DNA of 64,000 nucleotides from Gnetum montanum (Eukaryota; Streptophyta; Gnetopsida; Gnetales; Gnetaceae), in NCBI GenBank assembly GCA_015680685.1, contig MNCI01001065.1:428602-492601 (forward strand), read 5' to 3'. Shown here piece after piece: positions 21,370 through 33,631 of this stretch (position 1 is its first letter; each line of letters opens with the position of its first letter). Below the pieces are notes generated by a model. That model was given only the letters and a program-made list of their open reading frames with translations, had not been told where the DNA came from and did not search any database. The translations under genes and the position numbers were made by a program.

Positions 21370-23435
21370 ACATTGTAGGTAGTATCGATATGGGTCTAGC
21401 AACTAGTATGAATATTATTGATGTGATGGTGGCATGACCCATGATTGGCGTTGTTTCCACTACTGATGGTATTGCTCTTATGATTGTGGATAAGCTCCAT
21501 TAGGATAGTATGTAGGTTGGAAGTTTTGCCTATAGTTACCTTGAGGATAAGACAACCTTTTGGGCATCTATTTCTTGATAAATTTGGGATTAAGTGCATA
21601 TGCCCATTTCTTGTAAGTGTGTCATAACTAGAAAATATCCTTTGAGATGTTCATATTAGCATACAACACATCCTTCATCATCTTTAGAGCTTATGTTTAA
21701 ACACTTAGCCACTAAAGCCACTTTACCCTTTTTTCCAAACTCTCTCTTCTTTTTCTTGTTCTTGCCTTTACCAAAGACCTACTCATTTGGCTCCTCCATC
21801 ATCTTTAAATCCATTGTGAATTTCTCATCAACTAAGTTCCACATTTCTCTACCTTTACTACTATATTAGTGATAGATTTCTAGATAGGTAGAGTTTTCTT
21901 TTGAATTACCTGTTCCAAGGTCTCTTCTTCTTGTGTTACAAATTCTTGCATCCCTTTTATGGATAGATGGATCTATGCTATATTCTTCCGTTGATTCTCT
22001 TTTCATTAATTCTCCTTTCTTCTTTGCCACTTGGTTAATCAATCTCTGTATCTGATGGACACACATTTTGGACAATCAACCAATCAGCATAAAATCCATG
22101 ACCTGGACACATGTGCAATAGTGAATAATACCTATCCATTACTGCATCAAGGGATTAATGAGTTCCTTGCCTCCATCCTTGGATCTATTTCTGTAAATTA
22201 GACATCCATGAATAAGTTTGATATTTTTCATTCAAGAGCTTTAGCATGGTATTTCATCTTTTGATTGATTCTAGTGTAAGTGTTTTGTACTAGCTCTCAA
22301 CTTCTTTCACAAGTATCCATGGGAACAACTTTAGCTTTTGCCAATCACTTTCAATATTTTGTAGGGCACAGGCACCATGGAATGCTTGAAGGTGGTGTTG
22401 AGGATCAGCATTATAACCACCCTTAAATCTGGGCATATTTTTCATGTTATCCCTTAAGTACCTAGTTGAAATATAAATAGCTTCCCTAATGTTAATCATA
22501 CTTCAAGTAGCCAATAAGGGTTCATCATCATAATTGGGTTTGTGAGCTTTGTTGTAGTGGTACCCCCTTTGGTGCTCATGCCTTTATCTATCATCTCTCC
22601 TATCCCTACATCTTCTTTGTTCATAATCTTCATCTTCTCCATCAAAGTACCTTAGGTGATAGTCATGTTAATTATGAGTCCTTTTTTTCCTATCATGATC
22701 TCAATATATTTGTCTTCTCCTATTAGAGTTCACCAATGATTGGAAAGATGAAGATGAGGTAGTGGGAGAATAGTGTCAACTTATCTTCCTTTCATAACTA
22801 TGGTATTCTTATTTATGGGATCTAGCAAAAACTCTTGGCCTTGAGTCCTACTTACACTTTGAGTCTATTACCTCTCTTCTAGGTATCTCTACTAAGGTGG
22901 AATGCAATTGTACTTTAACAAGTTCCTCCAATCAAATGATAGGTGTTTGCAAATTGACCTCATGATTTTGGTGGACTTGTTCAGTGATGAACACATCACC
23001 ATCAGGTTCTTCTAAGGCCATCAAAGAGTTGATTTGCTTCCCCTCATTATGGAAATGTTTAATCTCTATGGTAGCATCTCTTTTCACTTGCTCCTTAGTG
23101 GGCTGATAGGGCCTTATCATGTGTTTGGTCACATGATACCCATCAAGTACATTACTTAGATTCATGTCCCTTAGAACTATTTGAAGCATGATGAACGCTA
23201 AGTGTTCTAAGGGTAGAACAATGTTACTCTAAAGATCTCTCCACTTTAGTTTCTTGTCTTAGTGAAAGATGAAAGTAAAATCAAGATAGTAAGGATCATG
23301 ATGAGCATATGAAATCCTTGCTTACATTGGCATACTTCATTCTTCTTTGTCACTAGTTCTGTCATTACCTCTTTTTGATTCTTTGGTAGGCAGTGATTTA
23401 TGTTTGATTGAAGCCATGTTGTGATTTTTAGACAT
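21370..23435 (-). pseudogene. GypsyA gag
   Basis: The likely start is the ATG at 23435 ('MSKNHNMASIKHKSL'). The central retrotransposon gag domain is the open stretch 22499-22290: 'FKGGYNADPQHHLQAFHGAC', then 'ESDWQKLKLFPWIL'. The same block occurs in GypsyB at about 60990-60840. A coiled-coil-like charged stretch is at 22075-21866, and a decayed zinc-knuckle position is near 21650. Gag forms the cytoplasmic particle. Multiple stops and frame changes. Confidence 0.75.
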
Positions 23436-23547
23436 TTTGATTAAGTGTTCTTAATTATTTAGAATAATTAAGAGATTATGAATTTTAACTCAAATTCTTG
23501 ATATAACAAACTTTATAAAATTAATTACTCAGCATACATTTATGCAT

Positions 23548-23565
23548 CCTTGGTAATGGTGTCAA
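23548..23565 (-). other. GypsyA primer-binding site (decayed)
   Basis: Directly inside the 5' LTR the minus strand reads TTGACACCATTACCAAGG. It differs from the common gypsy primer site TTGGCGCCGTTGCCGGGG only by G-to-A changes (six in 18). Confidence 0.65.
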
Positions 23566-24455
23566 TGATGAGCAATGAAGTAATCCAACAACCAACCATA
23601 TAAGTCATGAGTGTCCATGCATGACCCGATCATAATCCATGGATGAGGCAATGTTAATATGCTAGGAATTGGGCTAATTTTAAGACAGTTGTCTTCCCAC
23701 GTGGAGCTAGTGAAGTTTATGTGTATGGTTTAGATCATCATGAGGTATATGATAGCTAATGTTGTTTGGCCAATATTACTCTTAATGAACATGGTAAAAA
23801 TGAAAATGATTTCTAAGTCTAAGTAAAATAAATAAATTGTTCTATCCTAGCCTATGGCGATGAGCATTTTCTCCTGATCTTCCATATATACTTTGGGCTT
23901 TGTATAACCACTACTAGAATATCAAGTGTACTGCTACTGGGTGTACTAAGCAATAACATCACTGGGTTACCAAGCAATTACACTTAAGTACTCAAGATCA
24001 ATTGTACTCATTCCACTTACTAATAACAGTAATAATAAAGTGCATGAAAAAGTAGAACATTAACTAAAAAATAGTAAACATTATTCTAAGTAAAACAATA
24101 ACCTAGAATAATGCTACAATAGTGAGAAATAGATCAATCATTATTTTTACTCACACTTGTGCCCAAGTACAAGATGTTCAAATAAAGATGTTGTTCACTA
24201 AGTCACACTACACTGCAGGCATTCACTCTTTTAATTGCTAAGCCTAAGTGCATGAAACTAAATTGCAAGAGTTTTTTTACTAGTGGAATGAAACTTATGT
24301 GGATTGTGCATCCAAGTGTCATATTTATAAGGCTACACACATCCCAAGATATCGTATCAATGATGATGCAACATGTACCATAATACCAAATAAACAACAT
24401 CGTTGATGCAATATCATTGTTACATATCATTGGTGATGAAAAATTAACATTATCA
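23566..24455 (-). repeat. GypsyA 5' LTR
   Basis: Same family as 11545-12394, with scattered differences and a short insertion near 24380. Minus-strand TATA box TATAAATA at 24329-24322 would drive the element. Flanked by atagt at 24456-24460, the partner of atagc at 11540-11544. Confidence 0.9.
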
Positions 24456-24960
24456 ATAGTCATCAATGAAATTTATGAAGTAGGAATATCCTAAAAGATT
24501 TTTATAGCCATGGGACCACATAAATATAAATGCACAAGTTCTAGCTTTTCTTGTGCACCCCAAATACTAGTAGGAAAAGAAGCTCAACAAGATTTTCCAA
24601 GTATAAGAGCATGACATTGAGGCATAGACTTTGGAATAGTATGGAGACCAACATATCCATTCTTCTTCATAGTTGTAATGTTCTGAATATCGGTGTATCC
24701 TAAATATACATGCCACAACATGAATGTAGAGAAAATTTTATTTTTAATAAGACAAACTCGATCAATTAATCAGACTTAATCATGAAGACAAAGAAGAGGT
24801 CCACTATGATATCTCATTATTACTTCAATTCCTTGAGAGGTTTGTATGCTAGCTCCTTGGGATGAGACAATAGACTTGATATAATCCATTTTAGCTAAGT
24901 GTGTTAATGATAATAGATTTGAGCTTAATCAAGGCACATCAAGAACATCATATAAAATAT
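24456..24960 (-). pseudogene. Copia integrase, N-terminal part
   Basis: Minus reading contains the copia HHCC/linker block 'ASFPTSIWGAQEKLELVHLY' and 'LCGPMAIK', then the first catalytic Asp region 'GYSYFINFIDDY', ending exactly at 24456. The next residue of the motif, Ser, is encoded at 11544-11539 on the other side of GypsyA. Confidence 0.88.
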
Positions 24961-25200
24961 AATCTTTATGACCAAGAAGTTGGAGATTTATAGTTCCATG
25001 ATTTATAACTTCAATAAATCCTTGATCTTCTAAGTATACATGACTACACTAATCAACAAAACTTTGAAAGTAGTCATGATGTAGTGTCATATGCTTTGTG
25101 CCACCCAAGTCCATAATCCAAGATTTTGAGTGAGGAACATGATGAGAGATACACTTGTTCCAATTTTTTGATTATGTCTTTTGGATTAGTAACTACTATA
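24961..25200 (-). pseudogene. Copia protease and gag-pre-integrase region
   Basis: 'SWIMDLGGTKHMTLHHDYF' at about 25130-25075 is the copia active-site block, normally 'W..DSGAT.HMT'; DSGA has become DLGG, so the catalytic triplet is damaged. The following 'LGHKDYILYDVLDVP' block leads into the integrase. Confidence 0.78.
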
Positions 25201-26103
25201 TTGGCATAATCATAATTTTTCTCTTAAGATGAATCAACAATCTTTGAGACATTGTTGGCAGAAATTTTTTGAACTCTATCCCAACTGGTTGTACAAATCT
25301 TTGTAACATGTCAAAACTTTTCACATCTTTCAAATTGGACCTTGATCTTATTTTGTTGTTTAGATTGTTTTTTTTTCTCACCTTATCCTTACTCTTGATA
25401 TATCAACTTAGAAGAACTAAACATGGAGTTTTGACCCTTACCTTTACTTTTCAATATGCCCTTTCCTTTTCCTTGATTCATGACTTACATTGAAGGCTGA
25501 GTTAGAATTCATTGTATAACTAGTTTTAGCAATAATGAGACCCTTGTTAAGCATTTCAAAAGTCATAGTCAAGAAATTTCCACTAGCATGCAAAAATAAG
25601 ATGTAGCTTTACATGTGTGGATCGTAAAGAAAATATCTAATAAGATTGTAGTAACGTAATTCGAATTAGGATCAATCTTCTTCACCTTCATCTTAATTTC
25701 TTTAATCTGAGCATACAGTTGTCGCATGCATCCTAGTTCATATTTTAATGTATTCATATTAGATAGAAAATGTACAATTTTCATGTTATTCTTTGAATAG
25801 AAAGCATCTTGCAACAACTTATAATTTTCATATGTTGTAACTGTTGGATTAAGTAACTTTTGATGTTCACATGAAAGAGCTCTCCTAATTGATGCTTTTA
25901 TAATAAAGTCATTTTCTTTCTATACCATCTCCTTTTCAACATCTGTAGAAGGTGTGTGCATGGTCTCAAGATGTTTGGTGTAGAGACCATATATGGTAAG
26001 TATCATTCCACTTTTCCCAAGTATCTGAATCAAGTAATGAAGATTATATTTCCTTTTGAATGGCAACAACAACAATAGGATTTAATGACTCAATTTTTGA
26101 CAT
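25201..26103 (-). pseudogene. Copia gag with zinc knuckle
   Basis: A start ATG at 26103 is followed by 'WEKWNDTYHI', close to the '(W/Y)..W...' start of copia gag. A zinc-knuckle remnant near 25330-25290 reads 'CEKFxHVTKIC', with the second Cys position changed. The open stretch 25817-25569 carries the middle of gag. Many stops. Confidence 0.65.
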
Positions 26104-27677
26104 CGTACAATACACACATGTTAAAAAATTAGAATTTCTTTCCACCTCGTATGACCAAGGTCGATGTAAGAATGAATGGCACAATGGTTTTGAGGGTCTT
26201 TTTCCCTTTTAATCAATCCTAAAAAACCTCCTGTCTAGGTTAGGAAAAGGATCATTATTATCCTTTTTCAAAGGCACTCTTTCGAGTTTTAACCTTCTAG
26301 TCAATGCTTCTTATAGCCTAAAAACATGTATTTTGAACAAACGTGCCTGTAAAAATGATATTTGTCATTAGTGAGATGCTTCGTCTATGTGAAGTTGCAT
26401 GCCCACAAATGCAATGTTGATAAAGAAAAGAAAAACTTGAAAAAAATCAATAGATATAAAACTTTTCTTAGTGAACTATGTTTCAGTTACCTACACAAAG
26501 TGGCTACCTATGACTTGTACCAACCAAGAGAAAGTTTACATCTGAACCTTCAAATTAAAAGAAAAGAGAAACCAAACCCAAGCCCACATAGATATTGCAC
26601 AATCTTGGAAAATTCTAAGATACTAAGATAGATGATTACTTTCAATATGTAGGGAAAAGTGTTAAACTATAACTCAATTTGATATATATTAATAATATAT
26701 GTTAAATACATTATATAAGTTAATTATATTCAACACAAAAAATAACAAAGTACTAAATACATGAAAATACACAATTCACACAAGTGCATAATAAGCCAAA
26801 GGATCTTGTTCTACATTCAGAAGGATTATAAACCTACCCAAGGCATCTTGCTCCACATCCACACAAGGTAAAAAAAATCTTAAGATTAAATACACTAAAG
26901 TTGAAAACCACACAAGGTAAAAAAAAACTTATATATATGTGTGTTTTTAAAAAAGAGAGTATTCAACCATTGATATGATTCAGTTAGCAATGATGATAAC
27001 ATGCATAACAATTATAAAGTCAAACAAAACTTCACACTAACAAAGCATTTTTCTGATTCCCAATAATGATGATAAAACAGATTTCTTACGTCTTTGCTTG
27101 CTTGGGTGCTACACGCTGTGGCCTTCTATTTGTGATAGACTGTACATCTACACCAATGCAACAGATGAAGCGGAAGTCCTCCATTACAATACAATCAAAA
27201 CATCTCTGTCAACGGCAACAATGGCAGGAGAAGATTCAGTTGCAATGGTGGTGGTGGTGCTGCTGGTGTTGTAGGCATAAGCAGCAAACACAAGGCTAAA
27301 GTGAAACCACCAACAACGTATGTTTTGGGTAGGGCTAGAATTTCAGAATTTCCAAACATGAACGTATATGTCCCATTAAATTCCAACCCTGATTCTGGGA
27401 CCGATAGCTGAAAGTGACGTGGAGTGCTAGAATTTTCATTTATGTGCAGAAATAAAAAAATCTGCTCGAAATTTCTGTTTCCACTGTAAAAAATAAAAAT
27501 AGAGAGCAACAACATATAAACAAAAAGCAATATGAGAGAGAAAGGAGAGATCTTTAAGCAGGAAAAAATTGAAACTGCTTCACTGTGAACAAAAATGAGA
27601 GACCTCCAAACTCCAAAGCAAAAAATATTGAAGGTCAAGCACCAACCATCAAATCAACCTTGTGGTCCAATACTACA
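26104..27677 (-). other. Copia leader of 1.57 kb, possibly containing a secondary insertion
   Basis: This lies between the copia gag start and the 5' LTR. It is far longer than usual copia leaders. One open stretch (27638-27195, minus, 147 codons) has hydrophobic segments and 'VPESGLEFNGTYTFMFGNSE'; I do not recognise it. Contains an AT-rich stretch at 26690-26760 and (TA)n(TG)n at 26930-26945. No tRNA-iMet primer site was found next to the LTR. Confidence 0.45.
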
Positions 27678-27940
27678 TGATAACATAACAGTTAGCCAAT
27701 GAATGGAATGCACATGCTTCATTACTGAAACATATAAATGAATCATACAAAGATAAATTGAAGATCATAACCCCAATATATAGCTAAAGAAGAACTAAAA
27801 ACTAACTCCAACATAAAATAGAAAGATTCCAAAGAAAAGAAGAAAATAGGCAATAGAGTTACCAAAATGAAGGAAAGAAGAGGAAGAAAAGCTCTAAAAG
27901 AAAGAAAGAAAGAAAATTACAAATTGAAACAACTATAATA
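27678..27940 (-). repeat. Copia 5' LTR
   Basis: Aligns with 8710-8978 from the shared 'TGATAACATAA' to 'ACAACTA(C/T)AAT'. It lacks the last about 9 bases (TGTTACA end). Contains an (AAAG)n run at 27896-27916. Confidence 0.6.
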
Positions 27941-29480
27941 GGTTAGTGCACTAGATTGCTCAAGGTCATGCCTTCTTTTTCAATGGAATTTTCTAGGTTT
28001 AGTAGGTCATCTAGTGCCTTCACATTGAGGTTGGATCCATGCTGCTCCCTTGTTCATTTGCTCAAGGTCATGCATTTTTTTTCAATGGAATTTCTAAGTT
28101 TAGTAGGTCATCTAGTGCCTTTACATTGAGGTTGGGTCCATGCTACTCCCATGTTCATTTATGTTATGGCTTGTCCTTATTGATCTTGATTAAAACTACA
28201 TGATCTAGAGGTTGTAATCAGTGCTAAGCTAGTTGGTATTAGATCTTCACTTCTAATGTTGAACTTGTTATCATTGGTGGATTTGGATTTAGCAATTCAT
28301 GCAAGGATTGTGATCTTTGTTTTATATGCTTGGGCATCTTTATTCCATTAGGATGGGACAAGTTGGCTCCTTGCAATGCATTGGCCATGGCAATTCCCTC
28401 AGCAATGATTTTTCTTACTAAGTTTCCTACTAAAGTTTTACCATGCAAAGCCTCCATGGGGATTTTGGTTAGGTTCTTTGGCTAGGAGTTCTAGATAAAT
28501 TTTCCCTATGTGACTTGCTTGTAGGTAAAATTGGCATCTATTAGAAATTTTTTTAAAAACTAACTTCTATTTGATACTATAATGTGCTCCTTCCACAAAT
28601 TTGCATCAAGTGGAATATGCATCTAGATTTGGGTATCTATAAGACTTGATTTTAAAGTTGTCACATAATTCATGATTATAATCTTATTGAAAAGTCAAGT
28701 GATAAAAAAACCCTCCTTGTCTCATAGCTCTATTGGGAACCTAATAAGTCATTTCCAAAAGAAGAAGGACTACATCATGTGTTAATTCTCTAAGTGATGG
28801 ATGAATATTCTTGGGGGTTTTTTTAATAATAAATGTTGCTCCTTGAAAGACTAGGGTCCTTTTGAGAGGACATCATGCACATCTTATTGTAAGTCAAATG
28901 AAAAAACCATGATGTTATTCTTCATTGGGGTAATTCTGAGGTGATATCCAAACCATAGCTTGTATGCCCATTCAGAAATTCTTTCTAATGTGGGAACTCT
29001 TCCAAAAAATAAACCTATGAGCATATGGACATACCTATAGCCCTGTTGCTATGTGATGTGTTTTGATATTTCTAGATGTGCCTTGTCATTCTCTTTCATC
29101 ATGATAAAGTCATTGCTTATTGTCTAGGCCACATCCTTCTTAGAGTTTATCTTTAGAACCTACATGCATGTCCTTTATATCCCAAAGACCATATCCATGA
29201 ATGATAATTTAAGGATATTGGCCATGTGAAAATAGTTGATCTAAAAATCTTGAGGTGTAGTTTGTGATTGATCTGCAAGGCCAAATCTCTAAGTTTTATT
29301 TTCTTTTTCCTTATGAAGGTTTTGCTGGTATCCTACTTATTTGTGTCCTCCTCCTCTGCCTTAACTATTCCTTCTTAACCTCTTCAATTTCCACCCAAGC
29401 CACGTGTCTATGATATACCTAAGTTACCTACTCTACAAAAGTTGCTACTTCCTCTACTATCTCCTGATGACTTGGCCATT
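27941..29480 (-). pseudogene. L1-like LINE remnant, ORF1 (DUF4283-like), proximal half
   Basis: Minus reading starts at an ATG near 29480 ('MAKSSGDSRGSSNFCR'). It contains 'FQGATFIIKKTPKNIHPSL' and 'IDTQIWMHIPLDANLWKEHI', which resemble the DUF4283 region (the 'W(I)R(I/F)P.LP...W' block) common in plant LINE ORF1 proteins. The open stretch 28457-28239 begins 'MEALHGKTLVGNLVRKIIAE'. Stops separate the blocks. Downstream the element is interrupted by copia at 27940 and resumes at 8709. Confidence 0.5.
27956..28160. repeat. Tandem duplication, two 102-bp units
   Basis: Units 27956-28057 and 28058-28160 share 'TTGCTCAAGGTCATGC' and 'TAGTAGGTCATCTAGTGCCT' and differ at a few positions. It lies in the LINE ORF1 tail. 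Confidence 0.88.
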
Positions 29481-32400
29481 TTTGTTACAAGGCCTACCTG
29501 GTTGGAATATTATGATGATATATTTTTAGATATTTTGATGTTATTTTCATATATGTATCAAGTTCCATTATTATGCATAATGATCTTGTAAGATGTATTA
29601 GATAAAATTTTGTGAGTAGCAGTACAATTAATGAAATGATTATGATGACATGCTAGTTGGTTGTTTAATCAATCTTTTATCTAGAATTCCAATGAGCAGG
29701 TTAGAAGTTGGGGGTCCTAGGTTGGAACATGTAAATTAGAAGTGGGATTATAAAATTTATCATGGAAATAAGTTAAAATTATAATTTAATTTTTATTAAT
29801 ATAAACCTAATTTATTTCTTTCCTTTCCATGATTATGCAATTTCCCACTTTTAAGTAGAACCTTTACTTGTCCACTTTCTTGTGATTCTCTATATATATT
29901 GGTAGTTCTAGAATTGTTTAGAAGTTGGTCTCACAGTAGTAGCAATTTTGGAAGTTTTGGTAGAACAAAGATGAAGTTATGCCTATGTTAATACCTCATT
30001 GCTATCATTTTTATCTTTAGAGACTTCAATTAGTTCAATGGGTAGTTTTTACATTTTTCTTTGATTTTTTCTACTTTGGAATAGTTATGCATATTCATGA
30101 ACCAAAATCTATGGAACAGTTAGTAGAGTAGATGAATGATTTCATTGTTTCTCATCTTATGTAAAAATGGTGTGTTCTTATTATATTTAGAATTGCATAC
30201 ATCAAAAATTATGTGTTTTGGATTTAAATGGATACTTTAAGTGATTATATCTAGACATTACATACACTCTTTAAAGCTATAAATGCCATATTATAGCTTC
30301 TTGGGGATGTGCAAGTTGTGTTTAGATGTTAGATTTCTATGGGAATTTAATGTGCTTGCTTATCATTTGTTCAGAGCCATGTGGTTTTCTTGTTTTTATT
30401 ATTTATACTCTAATCATGGATTATGCTAGGACCTTGGTCTAGTCATACTAGGTTTTTGTCAGATTATGAGTCACGATGTCCTTGTGGTGATGGTTTTTAG
30501 TAGAGTTTTGGGTCATGGTATTCTCACAACATAGTAGCATTAATAAGGATTAGTTAATGTGAATTGTGATAGTGCTATAGTGAGGTCATAGTGGAAACTA
30601 TGGTTTTTCTATTATGCATTTTTTAGTTATTAAAGAAATCTATGCTTAGATCATGGCTAACTCACAATGGATGCTACAACCCCATTGAAAGTCATGGTTA
30701 GCTTACGTTTGAAGATTTCTAAAAGTTCATAAGCCATGGTTTAGTCATGGTAGAATACTTTGAGGTAATTGATCCCCTAGTATCACTAGTTATAAACTTG
30801 AAATAAATAACCTTAAGTTGAGCATGAGGACTTCTTCTAGATGAGTATGAATGCATGAGGTTACTTGTATGATGTGGACAAGACCTATAGCACCATGTGT
30901 TTAGGTTGATAAGAATGGTATGTATATGGATTAGGATAGTTAGCATTTGCTTCCATTATGAATTTTGACATGTATGTGTGTTGATTATGAGTGTGGATAT
31001 GGTATTTATAAATGCATAAGTTAAGTTTATTTAGCATTTCTATAGTAAGTTAGATTAATATAGGATATTGGATGATGCATGCAGCATGAGTTACTTATGA
31101 TCATTAATTTGGCACAAATGCATAATTGTGCATGTAGTAGGGATTACTTGTGACTATGTAACAAGTGAATCTAACATAAGAGATTGGAACAATTGGTGAT
31201 AAGCTACTCTAGAGATAGTATTCGGCTGGCCTCCAATAAGATGCATTAGTAAGGCTTCTTCCCCACGCCTCATCCTAGGAGTAGGAGAGCAAAGGTTTGA
31301 TAGTTCCTATGGATGGTATTAGGTCTAGGAGAGCCTCAGACTATATCTGTGGCCTATCCTCTAGAAGGCTAGTAGCTTTGAATCACAAGTTAACAAGTAG
31401 TAGCATTGGTATTAATAATAAAGACTAATAAAAGACTTTCAAGCACATGATAGAGATAAATACTCATGATAATAAATGCATGTTTTTATACTAAGTGTAG
31501 ATTTATCGGTTGCCATAGGAATTAATGGTTATACATAGATTTCTTTTTAAGTTGGTTTGGCTATGTATTAGCACAAGTAGCAATGTGAGCTATTATGATT
31601 AAAAATTGACATGATTTCAAAAAGTTGTGGTGATGGGTTATGCTTACTTGATTGTTATGATTTAGTTGATCACATTAAGGCTTGGATGTGGTATGATGTA
31701 TGAATGATTACAATATATTTTTGTTAGCATCATGTTTGGTTCAACATACTATTATTGGGATTGTAAGTAGCTTTGTGAGATGATGCACTTACGATAATGC
31801 TATTGATATCCATGGGTATGTGTGTATGCTTGATTATAGACCAACCTTATTGTAAGTTGCTATTATCCCTATTATTGTTATCCAATGCAAATTCCTTTAA
31901 ACATCCATTAGGAGAAGTGTAAAGGCTCTTCATTCAATTTATACTAACTATATTTTATGCAAGTGATGCAGTGAAAAGTACTTGAGGATAGTAAAATTGA
32001 GAGATAGAATGAAGACATGCTTCCTTGGTGTATAGTTGTACTTGTTAGACCTAGAAAATTTTATTGTTGAAACAAAAACTAGAGTGTCAAAATAATTTTA
32101 GCCTTGAATCCCAACAGCTTCTAGAAATGGAATTCAAGGTTCCCTTGATGGTCTGGCCGATCACCCAAGGACTTACCAAGTGTCAAATGAAAACATAAAC
32201 ATAAATGGAATTGCAAATTTGGTATGAAAAAGGATAGAAATGGAAACGTGAAATTAGATTTGCACCAAAATGAACTACTACTTTATTATAATGGAAAATA
32301 AATTTATAGGTTCAAAAAGTACAGATTTCATGCTAATTGCACAAGAAGTTGCTTGAGGGAGTCTGAAGTCTATTGAAGCTTGCAAGCGATATTTTGCAAC

Positions 32401-33631
32401 AACTCCACAATATAGATTCTTCCTAACTCTAATTTCTAACAACCCTACATTGGTTTCCATCGAGATTAGTAACTTATGCTCACAAATTGGTGTTCCACCT
32501 TTGGTGCAATGGTCTTACATGGGAGTCACTATGTCCAATGTAGGTACCAATTTTCACTACCAAAGGGATTGTAATGTCACTAGGACTCTTGGTTGCAAAA
32601 ATGCTTTTAGGCTATAGAAAATGCTCCAAGTTGGGAACTGGAATAAAGTGTCTACATTGGATTTATATAGGCCATGGATTTGCCTATTTTTGGCTCTACA
32701 CATTACTATCATGATTACTAACAAATTGATGTCAATTTGCAGGTTACAACAACTACAATCCTTAGTGTAGTTATGATTATGATAAATTTGAAATACACTA
32801 TAGCCACCAAAGCCCATCTATTTACTATAAATAGTAAATAGACTTTTGTGACTATGCTAGCATCATCATCAAGTCTTGGTGCTTAAAATCTTCATATTGC
32901 CCTTTCTCTACACCACCATAACCTAGCCACAACCTCCTTACATAACTCGCAGTCTGATTGCATACATAGGAAAGGTAGAAAAAACAAAGACCTCTAGTTA
33001 AAATGATCTCATAGGGGTTTAGGTAGCTCCCTTTTCAACCAACATTCTAATCAAATGAGTAATGCTAAACCATAAGAATAATATGCATATGTTAAAAGCA
33101 AAGTATTCCAACTACTTGTAATTACAACTTGAAGGGGCCAACTACTAGAGTAACGATAATAGCATGATTGTGGGTGTACTAATTTTCAATAAATCGAGAG
33201 CCACAACCATTATTATATGCCTTAAAAGAAATTTTTAAATAAGATTAATGGTGAGTATTTCAGTGAAATACCTTTGATTGATGGTATCAGATAGAATTGT
33301 AAATTCTCTCTTAGTGTTTTAATAGTGCAAAGAGTTTTTTTTTTTTAAAAAGTATATCCATAAAGTAGACAGTGCATATGATGATAATGAAGCATTCAAC
33401 GTCCATTTTGAAATAAAGTTTAGGTGTATAAGTTGCTATCAGTGTCATTACTATAATAAACGATGACTTAATTTTAAAATACAGAAGCATCTCACCATCC
33501 TTAGTTTTGTTGAAGGAATGGACAAAATTACAAGGGTCTAATGAAAAGAGCCCAAAGTAGCTAGAAATCAGTGGATATCATTGTTGTTTTGTTATTTGCT
33601 GGTTAAAAATACAAACTGCTAAACTTACTAT
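29481..33631. other. No recognisable gene or element
   Basis: AT-rich sequence without long open frames. The segment 31190-31390 is locally richer in G+C ('GGCTGGCCTCCAATAAGATG', 'CTTCCCCACGCCTCATCC') and could belong to an old LTR, but I found no second copy in the window. A poly-T/poly-A run sits at 33331-33349. Confidence 0.5.

Larger units (their letters stand above)
11545..24455 (-). mobile_element. GypsyA: Ty3/gypsy retrotransposon (Tat/Athila-like) with post-integrase ORF
   Basis: The 12.9-kb element has LTRs 11545-12394 and 23566-24455, both TGATGAG...TTATCA, flanked by atagc (11540-11544) and atagt (24456-24460). Minus-strand order is PBS, gag, protease, RT, RNase H, integrase, a non-coding spacer of about 2.1 kb, an extra ORF, then the polypurine tract. 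Protease-RT-RNase H-integrase order is diagnostic of Ty3/gypsy. 'DVRSFLGHMGYYxRFIKKFS' is the form seen in the Tat/Athila branch, whose members often carry an extra ORF after integrase. All genes carry stops, and RT has lost its catalytic box. Confidence 0.9.
8710..27940 (-). mobile_element. Ty1/copia retrotransposon, split by GypsyA
   Basis: Minus-strand order from the right: 5' LTR-like 27678-27940, long leader, gag from 26103, zinc knuckle, protease, integrase start to 24456, [GypsyA 11545-24455], rest of integrase from 11544, RT 10232-9801, RNase H, 3' LTR 8710-8978. Protease-integrase-RT order is diagnostic of copia. Flanks ggttg (8705-8709) and ggtta (27941-27945) could be a 5-bp target duplication with one change. 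Removing GypsyA restores a continuous integrase reading. Confidence 0.8.

Noticed and set aside
31190-31390. G+C-richer segment that could be part of a solo LTR
   Set aside because: No second copy and no terminal TG...CA pair with a target duplication could be found in the window.
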